A DNA stretch of 64,000 nt from a bacterium (lineage in GTDB: Bacteria > Bacteroidota > Bacteroidia > B-17B0 > Aurantibacillaceae). This document shows positions 56,163-64,000 of the stretch, piece by piece. The notes under the pieces are model-generated. The model searched no databases. It worked only from the letters and a program-made list of their open reading frames with translations, and was not told where the DNA came from. Positions within the stretch are counted from its first letter, which is position 1, and each line of letters opens with the position of its first letter. Position numbers and translations under genes: made by a program. The DNA lies in contig JAQSCW010000010.1 in the NCBI GenBank assembly GCA_029945625.1, positions 219,815 through 283,814 on the forward strand, written 5' to 3'.

Positions 56163-59036
56163 ATGAATTACGACAAATTTGTAAACCGTCACAACGGACC
56201 CCGTGAGCAAGAAGTGAAAGCCATGCTTAAAAAAATTGGAGTTTCAAGCATGGATGAATTGATCTCTCAAACAGTTCCCCCAAACATTCGTTTAAAGCAG
56301 CCCCTTCGCGTGGCTCCTGCCATGAGCGAATACGCATACAGCAAACATTTAAAAGCCATCGGTAAAAAGAACAAAGTGTTTCGTTCTTATATTGGATTGG
56401 GATATTATAATTCTATTTTACCTGCCGTAATTCAACGCAATGTATTGGAAAATCCGGGTTGGTATACCGCGTATACGCCTTACCAAGCTGAGATCTCACA
56501 AGGACGACTGGAAGCCATTCTTAATTTCCAAACCATGGTGATGGACCTCACCGCCATGCCAATTGCTAACGCCTCACTTCTTGACGAAGCTACTTCTGCA
56601 GCAGAAGCGCTATTTATGTTTTACAATAACAGAAGCAAAGATCAGGTTAAAAATAAAGCATTAAAGTTTTTGGTAAGTCAAACTTGTTTCCCTCAAACTA
56701 TTGATGTGATGAAAACCCGTGCGGTGCCCTTCGGCATTGAATTGGTGATTGGAGATGTAACGACTACCGCCATGGATGATTCATTCTTTGGCGTGCTTTT
56801 ACAATACCCTGATATTAACGGGGAAGCCAATGACTATAAAAAATTTGTAGCCGATGCAAAAGCAAAAGGCAAACAAGTAGCTGTGGCTTCTGATCTTTTA
56901 GCTTTGGCGCTCTTAACACCTCCGGGTGAATGGGGTGCTGATTGTGTATTCGGAAATTCTCAACGATTTGGTGTACCTCTGGGTTATGGTGGTCCTCATG
57001 CGGCTTTCTTCACGTGTCGTGAAGACTATAAACGTTTGATTCCCGGCCGCATCATTGGTGTTTCGGTAGATTCGGAAGGCAATCAAGCCTTGCGTATGGC
57101 ATTACAAACTCGCGAACAACATATTAAACGCGATAAGGCTACCAGCAATATTTGTACCGCGCAGGCGCTTCTCGCCATTATGGCAAGCATGTATGCCGTG
57201 TATCATGGTCAGGATGGCATCAGAGCCATTGCGAATTCGGTGCACAGTGCAACAGCATTTGTTTCTTCCGAACTAAAAAAATTAGGTTTTGAAACCAACA
57301 CCAAATTGTATTTTGATACAATTGTTATTGCTGCTGATTCTAATAAAATTCGTCCCATTGCGGAAAGTAAAAGCATCAATTTCAGATATATTGACGACAA
57401 ACACCTTGCCATCTCACTCGATCAAACCGCCGATGAGCAGGACTTACAGGACATTGTTTCAATTTTTGCGGAAGTAGCCGGAAAAAAACAAGAGGCCATT
57501 TACAGCAAACAGAAATCGCTCATTGCGGCTTCGCCTTTGGTACGAACCACTGCTTACCTTACTCACCCGGTGTTTAACAGCTATCACAGCGAAAGCGACA
57601 TGATGCGTTATATCAAACGTTTGGAGAATAAAGATTTGTCGTTAGTACACTCCATGATTTCGTTGGGTTCCTGCACCATGAAACTAAATGCAGCTTCTGA
57701 ATTATTACCGATCACTTGGCCCGAGTTTGCCAACATTCACCCTTTTGTACCGTTAAATCAGGCACTGGGCTATGCTGAGCTGATTGAACAATTAAACAAA
57801 GATCTTTCTGAGATCACCGGATTTGCCCGCATGAGTTTCCAGCCAAATTCAGGAGCTCAAGGCGAATACGCAGGTTTGATGGTGATTCGTGCCTATCACA
57901 TTGCGCATGGTGCCCCTCATCGTCATATTGCCCTCATTCCATCGTCCGCCCATGGCACTAACCCCGCCAGCGCGGCCATGGCAGGCATGACCATTGTGGT
58001 GACAAAGTGTGACGACAAAGGAAATATTGATCTGGTTGATTTGAAAGAAAAAGCCGAAAAACACAAAGATAATCTCTCCTGTTTAATGGTGACTTATCCT
58101 TCTACACACGGGGTGTACGAAGAGTCTATTACAGAGATTACTAAAATGATCCACGATAATGGCGGATTGGTTTATATGGACGGTGCCAATATGAATGCTC
58201 AGGTAGGACTTACTTCTCCCGGCAATATTGGAGCAGATGTATGCCACCTCAATCTTCATAAAACTTTTGCGATCCCTCATGGTGGTGGCGGTCCCGGCAT
58301 GGGACCCATTGGCGTGGTGGAGAAATTAGTACCATTCCTTCCTTCGCATACCATTGTAAACACCAGTGGTGACAAAGGAATTACGGCAGTTTCGAGCGCA
58401 CCTTACGGAAGCGCATTGATCCTTTTGATCTCTTACGGGTATATCAAAATGCTGGGAGGCGAAGGCTTAAAAGCAGCTACCGAAATGGCCATCTTAAATG
58501 CGAATTACATTAAAGAGTCGTTAAAAGAGTATTACAAAACCTTGTATACCGGTAAAAATGGTCGCTGTGCACATGAGATGATTCTTGATTGCTCAGGCTT
58601 TAAAACGTCAAGTGGTGTAGAAGTAGGAGATATGGCCAAACGGTTGATGGATTATGGTTTTCATGCGCCTACCGTATCATTTCCGGTGCATGATACTTTA
58701 ATGATTGAACCAACAGAATCGGAATCAATGGCCGAGTTGGATCGTTTTTGCGAAGCAATGATTTCAATTCGCAAAGAAGTGAAGGAAATTGAAGAAGGTA
58801 AATTTGACAAGGTAAATAACGTGATCAAAAACGCGCCTCATACCTGCAAATTGGTGGTGAACGATGAGTGGACTAAACCATACAGCCGTCAAAAAGCAGC
58901 ATTCCCGCTCCATTGGGTGCGTGATAACAAATTTTGGCCAAGTGTGGGCAAAGTGGATAATGCCTACGGTGACAGGAATCTGATTTGTTCCTGCGCTCCT
59001 ATTGAGGCCTACGTAGAAGAATCGGTAGAGGCCTGA
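56163..59036 (+). CDS. gcvP: Glycine dehydrogenase (decarboxylating), single-chain P protein
   Basis: NPGWYTAYTPYQAEISQGRLEAILNFQTMVMDLT, GADVCHLNLHKTFAIPHGGGGPGMGPIGV (PLP lysine), full length 957 aa. Confidence 0.96.
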   Translation: MNYDKFVNRHNGPREQEVKAMLKKIGVSSMDELISQTVPPNIRLKQPLRVAPAMSEYAYSKHLKAIGKKNKVFRSYIGLGYYNSILPAVIQRNVLENPGWYTAYTPYQAEISQGRLEAILNFQTMVMDLTAMPIANASLLDEATSAAEALFMFYNNRSKDQVKNKALKFLVSQTCFPQTIDVMKTRAVPFGIELVIGDVTTTAMDDSFFGVLLQYPDINGEANDYKKFVADAKAKGKQVAVASDLLALALLTPPGEWGADCVFGNSQRFGVPLGYGGPHAAFFTCREDYKRLIPGRIIGVSVDSEGNQALRMALQTREQHIKRDKATSNICTAQALLAIMASMYAVYHGQDGIRAIANSVHSATAFVSSELKKLGFETNTKLYFDTIVIAADSNKIRPIAESKSINFRYIDDKHLAISLDQTADEQDLQDIVSIFAEVAGKKQEAIYSKQKSLIAASPLVRTTAYLTHPVFNSYHSESDMMRYIKRLENKDLSLVHSMISLGSCTMKLNAASELLPITWPEFANIHPFVPLNQALGYAELIEQLNKDLSEITGFARMSFQPNSGAQGEYAGLMVIRAYHIAHGAPHRHIALIPSSAHGTNPASAAMAGMTIVVTKCDDKGNIDLVDLKEKAEKHKDNLSCLMVTYPSTHGVYEESITEITKMIHDNGGLVYMDGANMNAQVGLTSPGNIGADVCHLNLHKTFAIPHGGGGPGMGPIGVVEKLVPFLPSHTIVNTSGDKGITAVSSAPYGSALILLISYGYIKMLGGEGLKAATEMAILNANYIKESLKEYYKTLYTGKNGRCAHEMILDCSGFKTSSGVEVGDMAKRLMDYGFHAPTVSFPVHDTLMIEPTESESMAELDRFCEAMISIRKEVKEIEEGKFDKVNNVIKNAPHTCKLVVNDEWTKPYSRQKAAFPLHWVRDNKFWPSVGKVDNAYGDRNLICSCAPIEAYVEESVEA

Positions 59037-59046
59037 AAAAAATTAG

Positions 59047-59071
59047 GCGGAATCCGGGAGTCGGATTCCGC
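59047..59071 (+). terminator. Hairpin terminator downstream of gcvP
   Basis: Perfect 9-bp stem GCGGAATCC-N7-GGATTCCGC. Confidence 0.6.
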
Positions 59072-59176
59072 TTACATTTTCTAAAAAGCGTTAAAAGCTT
59101 CCGAGGCAGCGTAGATTTGGCAACCTTTTGCCTAACTTTATGTATAATAAGGCAGATTACTGTCTGAATTACGTAA

Positions 59177-60136
59177 ATGAAAAAATTTGTTCTTGTACTT
59201 TCTCTCCTGATTACCTCAGTTTTTTTTCTCAGTCATTGTTACCTGATGAATAGTCTCTATAAATCAGATGCTGAACTGGATGAACATTACCGCAACGCCA
59301 AAGTAAAACCCCTTTATAAAGAATCCCAATTTCTTGATCGCACGCAGCATTATGTGGTGATGAGCAAAAGTGATACTCTTCCTTTATTGGTGATGGTGCA
59401 TGGTGCCCCCGGGGCTTGGTACGGTTATATGAACCTCACCGACGACAGTTTGTTGCAAGCCAATTTTAAGATTGTGGCGGTAGATCGTTTGGGATACGGT
59501 AAATCGGGTTATGGCAAAGAAGTTCTTTCAGTAGAAGAACAAGCTTTATCCATCAAAAAAATAATTGAAACAGAAAATACAAGCGGAAAAAAAGTGTATT
59601 TGCTGGGAAGATCTTACGGAGCACCCATCACTGCCTGGTTGGCCATTAATTATCCTCAAAAATTTGAGAAGCTGGTAATGGTATCGCCGGTAATTGATCC
59701 TCAAAAAGAAAAGTTTTACTGGTTCAGTGATCTTGGCCGATCAACACTAATTCAATGGTTTCTTCCTTCCATGCTAAACGTGGCTACAAAGGAAAAATTT
59801 GCACATGCCCGCGAAATGAAAAAGATGCAAAACGAATGGGAAAAATTGTGTACTCCCACTTATGTACTGGTGGGCGAAAATGATGCCATTGCCGATACTT
59901 CTAATTACTCCTATGCGCGCAAACACATAACCAATTGTTCAGCTGTTTTTATGAAATTAGAAAATACCGGGCACCAGATTACTCATCAAAAACCCCAGCT
60001 TATAAAAGAACTATTGATGGAGAAATCGCATTGCGAGAATGATCCTTTGATGGCCGAAAATAAAGCCATTGGTTCAGTGGGCGCAAACACCAATAAGGCA
60101 ATTGCGTCGGAACACTTCACGGTGCTTAAAAAATAG
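59177..60136 (+). CDS. Alpha/beta hydrolase, secreted or membrane-anchored
   Basis: MVHGAPGAWYGYMNL oxyanion region, LLGRSYGAPI nucleophile elbow, GHQITHQKP histidine. Confidence 0.85.
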   Translation: MKKFVLVLSLLITSVFFLSHCYLMNSLYKSDAELDEHYRNAKVKPLYKESQFLDRTQHYVVMSKSDTLPLLVMVHGAPGAWYGYMNLTDDSLLQANFKIVAVDRLGYGKSGYGKEVLSVEEQALSIKKIIETENTSGKKVYLLGRSYGAPITAWLAINYPQKFEKLVMVSPVIDPQKEKFYWFSDLGRSTLIQWFLPSMLNVATKEKFAHAREMKKMQNEWEKLCTPTYVLVGENDAIADTSNYSYARKHITNCSAVFMKLENTGHQITHQKPQLIKELLMEKSHCENDPLMAENKAIGSVGANTNKAIASEHFTVLKK

Positions 60137-60184
60137 ATCACGTACGATCTTCATTTTTAAAACCAATCTTTTCGATCCCGGAAC

Positions 60185-60580
60185 TTATTTAACTTTTATC
60201 TTACCCTTCACAATAAAGGCTGTGGGGAATTCGCTCTGAATTTTTTTCACCGATTCAAAGGCTTCGAGTTTGGTTTTGTAATCACCTACCAAGATCACAA
60301 AATTGGGTTGCTGGTAATCTAAATACGTTGGGAGTTCGGGAAAACGTGTGTCAAATTTTAACCGTATCGCTTCAGCAGCATCTCTGTCAATACCAAAGTG
60401 AATCTTAATTCGGTAGCCATCTTTTTCGCCATTGGTGAGGTGATGGTACTCTGCTTTTTTTTCGATCAATTGCTGCACCTGAAGATCGGTGGAAGTTTGA
60501 ACGGGATTGTTTAAGGGATTCTCCTGCGCCGAGAGCCATGCACTTAAATAAACAAAAAACAAAAACAGGGAGCGTTTCAC
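60185..60580 (-). CDS. SPOR-domain secreted protein
   Basis: GYRIKIHFGIDRDAAEAIRLKFDTRFPELPTYLDYQQPNFVILVGDYKTKLEAFESVKKIQSEFPTAFIVKGKI. Confidence 0.75.
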   Translation of the reverse strand: MKRSLFLFFVYLSAWLSAQENPLNNPVQTSTDLQVQQLIEKKAEYHHLTNGEKDGYRIKIHFGIDRDAAEAIRLKFDTRFPELPTYLDYQQPNFVILVGDYKTKLEAFESVKKIQSEFPTAFIVKGKIKVK

Positions 60581-60864
60581 CTTGTAAAGTTAATCATTAA
60601 GTCGAAATATTGAATAGATATACTTACCTCTAAATCTCTTTCATGGAGCAAGGTCCAATTTTGTTCGCATAACAATTGTTTTTGCGTTAAAGGATTTAAT
60701 GCTCTAAAAACGCCAGATTCGCTCTGCGATCTTGCGGGCTTAAATGAATCATTTGATTTAAAGAAGTCCGGGCCCCGGAATCTTAGAGAAAAGCCTTTTC
60801 CCGCCCAAAAACTGACAAATGTCATGTTATTTCTTTAATTTTACTTCTTATTCCAATTCACACA

Positions 60865-63615
60865 ATGGACAAATTTTCATACATAGGAAACGCCGATGTA
60901 AACGCCATCGAAGCGCTTTTCCACAAATTTCAGCAAGATCCCGAATCGGTAGATAAAACCTGGCAGGATTTTTTTAAGGGATTTGAGTTTGGTAGAGCGG
61001 ATTATTCGCCTTCTGTTGCTCAAGGGATTTCAAAGACGACTAACTCTGAAGTTTCGGAGAATGTGACTAAAGAATTTAGGGTTATTAACCTCATACATGG
61101 GTACCGGCAGAGAGGACATTTATTTACCAAGACCAATCCGGTGCGTACTCGCCGCAAATACCGCCCCGATCTTGGTCTGGATGTATTTGAACTGGAACCT
61201 AGTGATCTTGAAACGGTTTTTCAGGCAGGTACAGAAATTGAAATCGGTCCGGCCAAATTAAAAGACATTATTGCACATTTAGAAAAGACCTATTGTCAAA
61301 GTATTGGGGTTGAATATATGTTCATCCGAAATCCCAATTTATTATCCTGGTTGCAGGAAAGGATGGAGTTGAGCCAGAATATCCCTCATTTTACGAAGGA
61401 GGAAAAGGGAAATATCCTGAAGAAAGTTATTGAAGCGGTAACTTTTGAGAATTTTTTGGCGACAAAGTTTGTGGGACAAAAACGGTTTTCATTGGAAGGC
61501 GCTGAATCATTTTTACCTGCCATGAATGCACTCATGGAGCATGGAGTAGAATTGGGCATCGAAGATTATGTAATTGGAATGGCCCACCGCGGGCGACTCA
61601 ATGTATTGGCCAATATTATGGAAAAACCGGCCAAAGATATTTTTACTGAATTTGAAGGGCGCCCGAGCGAGGATGGTTTATTTGACGGAGATGTAAAGTA
61701 CCATATGGGTTATAGCAATGATGTAACCAGTATTTCAGGTAAAAAAGTACATATTTCTCTTACACCCAATCCTTCGCATTTAGAAACTGTAGGTCCGGTG
61801 GTAGAAGGAATTACCAGAGCCAAGATTGATGGTCGTCATCAGGGCAATCACCGCAAAGTTTGTCCAATTATTGTTCACGGCGATGCGGCCATTGCCGGAC
61901 AAGGCATCGTTTATGAAGTGGTTCAAATGGCCCATTTGGATGGATACAGGGTTGGAGGCACCATTCATTTTATTATCAATAATCAAGTAGGATTTACCAC
62001 CAATTATAAAGATGCGCGGTCGAGTACCTATTGTACCGATGTGGCAAAAGTTACGAAGGCTCCTGTATTTCATGTGAACGGAGACGATGTGGAAGCCTTA
62101 ACCCTGGTTGCGAAGATGGCTATGGAGTTTCGCTTGAATTTTCGTAAAGATGTTTTTATTGATGTGTTGTGTTATAGAAAATACGGACACAACGAAGGCG
62201 ATGAGCCACGTTTTACTCAGCCATTATTGTATAAACAAATTGCCTTGCATCCGAATCCTAAAGTCATCTATTCAAAAAAATTAATTGAAGAGGGCAGTTT
62301 CACGTCTGCTGAAATTGACGCGATGGAGAAGACTTATAAGGATGAATTAGAAAAGGATCTGGAAGAAGCAAAAAAGGTGGAGAAGACAAAAGTGAATTCC
62401 TATTTGCAGGGACCCTGGCAAGGGGTTCAAATGGCGGGTAAGGATGATTTTGATCAATCACCTGATACGGCAGTTTCTGAAAAATTATTTTTGGAGCTGG
62501 CAAAAAAAACTACTGAGCTTCCAAAAGATAAGAAGTTCTTCAATAAAATTGAGCGTTTGTTTGGTGATCGTCAGAAAATGATTGAGAGCGATACTTACGA
62601 TTGGGCCATGGGCGAACTATTGGCGTATGCTTCCCTGATGAATGAAGGGCACCACGTACGATTTAGCGGACAAGATGTGGAGAGGGGGACATTTTCGCAC
62701 CGTCATGCAGTGGTAAAAGTGGAGGACAGTGAAGAAGAATACATTCCTCTTAATAATTTTGGGGCTCCCGAAAAACTTGAAATTTACAATTCACTCCTAA
62801 GCGAGTATGCAGTTTTAGGATTTGAATACGGATATGCTTATGCTTCGCCTAATGCCCTAACGATTTGGGAAGCACAATTTGGTGATTTTTTTAACGGAGC
62901 GCAAATCATCATCGACCAATATTTAGCGGCTTCAGAATATAAGTGGAGAAGGATGAATGGTTTGGTAGTATTGCTCCCTCATGGTTACGAAGGGCAGGGA
63001 CCGGAACACTCCAGTGCGCGCATAGAGCGTTTTTTACAAATGTGCGCTGAGAACAATATGCAAATTGTGAATGCCACCACCCCGGCGCAACAATTTCATG
63101 TTTTACGTCGTCAGTTAAAGCGCAGTTTTAGAAAACCACTCATTTGTTTTACACCTAAAAAATTATTGCGTTATCCAAGTTGTGTAAGTGGATTAAAAGA
63201 TTTTACTCACAATAAATTCAGAGAGATTCTGGATGATCAGGTGAATGAGAAAAAAATAAAGCGTGTTGCTTTTTGTTCGGGAAAAATATACTACGATCTC
63301 ATTGAGCGCAGAGAAAAGGAGGGCGCCACTGATATTGCTTTTATCAGATTGGAGCAACTTTATCCTTTTCCGCGCAAACAAGTTGACAGTATCATTGCGA
63401 AATACACGCAAGCCTCGGAATACCTGTTTATTCAGGAAGAAGCTGAGAACATGGGTGCCTGGCGTTTCGTAGATAACCATTTGCGTGCGCTAAAAATGCG
63501 TTATGTGGGAAGAGACGAAGCCGCCAGTCCGGCCACCGGATTCTCGAAGCGTCACAATGCGGAGACTGAAGAAATAATGTTGAGTATTTTTAAGAAGGTA
63601 CCGGTAAAAAATTAA
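60865..63615 (+). CDS. sucA: 2-oxoglutarate dehydrogenase E1 component
   Basis: FSYIGNADVNAIEALFHKFQQDPESVDKTWQDFFKGFEFG, GMAHRGRLNVLANIM, HGDAAIAGQGIVYE, VLLPHGYEGQGPEHSSARIERFLQ. Confidence 0.96.
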   Translation: MDKFSYIGNADVNAIEALFHKFQQDPESVDKTWQDFFKGFEFGRADYSPSVAQGISKTTNSEVSENVTKEFRVINLIHGYRQRGHLFTKTNPVRTRRKYRPDLGLDVFELEPSDLETVFQAGTEIEIGPAKLKDIIAHLEKTYCQSIGVEYMFIRNPNLLSWLQERMELSQNIPHFTKEEKGNILKKVIEAVTFENFLATKFVGQKRFSLEGAESFLPAMNALMEHGVELGIEDYVIGMAHRGRLNVLANIMEKPAKDIFTEFEGRPSEDGLFDGDVKYHMGYSNDVTSISGKKVHISLTPNPSHLETVGPVVEGITRAKIDGRHQGNHRKVCPIIVHGDAAIAGQGIVYEVVQMAHLDGYRVGGTIHFIINNQVGFTTNYKDARSSTYCTDVAKVTKAPVFHVNGDDVEALTLVAKMAMEFRLNFRKDVFIDVLCYRKYGHNEGDEPRFTQPLLYKQIALHPNPKVIYSKKLIEEGSFTSAEIDAMEKTYKDELEKDLEEAKKVEKTKVNSYLQGPWQGVQMAGKDDFDQSPDTAVSEKLFLELAKKTTELPKDKKFFNKIERLFGDRQKMIESDTYDWAMGELLAYASLMNEGHHVRFSGQDVERGTFSHRHAVVKVEDSEEEYIPLNNFGAPEKLEIYNSLLSEYAVLGFEYGYAYASPNALTIWEAQFGDFFNGAQIIIDQYLAASEYKWRRMNGLVVLLPHGYEGQGPEHSSARIERFLQMCAENNMQIVNATTPAQQFHVLRRQLKRSFRKPLICFTPKKLLRYPSCVSGLKDFTHNKFREILDDQVNEKKIKRVAFCSGKIYYDLIERREKEGATDIAFIRLEQLYPFPRKQVDSIIAKYTQASEYLFIQEEAENMGAWRFVDNHLRALKMRYVGRDEAASPATGFSKRHNAETEEIMLSIFKKVPVKN

Positions 63616-63632
63616 CAAATCAAATTTATAAC

Positions 63633-64000
63633 ATGGCAATTGTAGAATTAAAAGTTCCCAGCCCGGGTGAATCGATCACAGAGGTGATCATTGCACGCTG
63701 GGTAAAAAATACCGGTGATATTGTTCAAAAAGATGAGGTATTGGCGGAAGTGGATTCCGACAAAGCTACTCTCACTTTAAATGCCGAAGAAGCAGGTAAA
63801 ATTGAAGTGCTGGTACCCGAGGGAGAAACGGTGAAGGTGGGACAGGTGGTGGTGAAAATAGACACTTCGTTTAAGGTTGAAGCTAAGGTTGAGGTTAAGA
63901 AGGAGGCAGAAGGCAGTGGGCAGTCGGCTGCTAGCAGTGAGCAGTCGGCAGTGAATAGTAAGCCATCGGCAGCGAGCAGTGGGCAGTCGGCGGTTTCCGG
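63633..64000 (+). CDS. sucB: Dihydrolipoyllysine-residue succinyltransferase (E2), N-terminal lipoyl domain and linker (3' truncated by window edge)
   Basis: Own translation from ATG 63633: MAIVELKVPSPGESITEVIIARWVKNTGDIVQKDEVLAEVDSDKATLTLNAEEAGKIEVLVPEG...; follows sucA; open to window end and absent from the ORF track. Confidence 0.93.
   Translation, partial: MAIVELKVPSPGESITEVIIARWVKNTGDIVQKDEVLAEVDSDKATLTLNAEEAGKIEVLVPEGETVKVGQVVVKIDTSFKVEAKVEVKKEAEGSGQSAASSEQSAVNSKPSAASSGQSAVS
63905..63995 (+). repeat. 13 tandem degenerate heptamers (RGCAGTS) within sucB linker coding sequence
   Basis: GGCAGAA GGCAGTG GGCAGTC GGCTGCT AGCAGTG AGCAGTC GGCAGTG AATAGTA AGCCATC GGCAGCG AGCAGTG GGCAGTC GGCGGTT in uninterrupted 7-nt phase. 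Confidence 0.85.

Overview
The window is Bacteroidota-type chromosomal DNA. Supporting signs are T9SS C-terminal sorting domains, a PorP/SprF protein, DUF5606/DUF5522/DUF5686 genes, a short NuoG and TAnnTTTG-type promoters. Most genes are housekeeping: lysS (partial), pepP, an S9 peptidase, hutU, fabH-plsX, rpmF-DUF177, mdh, gatA, tatA, a complete 14-gene nuo operon (nuoA-N), a kdnB-like oxidase, a Tat-signal superoxide dismutase, lptB, an XTP/dITP pyrophosphatase, rsgA, a thiolase, gcvT, tRNA-Ala(GGC), gcvP, sucA and partial sucB. The most unusual content lies between genes. There are several families of short-period repeats: heptamers of GATTTAC/GATTGAC, GATTTAA, YAGAAGT and GGCAGTT type, and nonamers of CCACTAAGR and CRCAGATT type. 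Several are arranged as inverted repeats. The strongest case is a roughly 450-bp inverted-repeat-bounded cassette carrying a four-helix-bundle (S23/IVP-like) gene between nuoJ and nuoK. Gene-less copies of the same repeat sit at nuoB/nuoC and nuoM/nuoN. A heptamer repeat matching a convergent intergenic array at about 49.7 kb also appears in the coding sequence of the sucB linker, where it encodes a 7-residue peptide period. No CRISPR array, prophage, transposase or classical defence system was found. All calls were made by eye from the sequence, with no database search.
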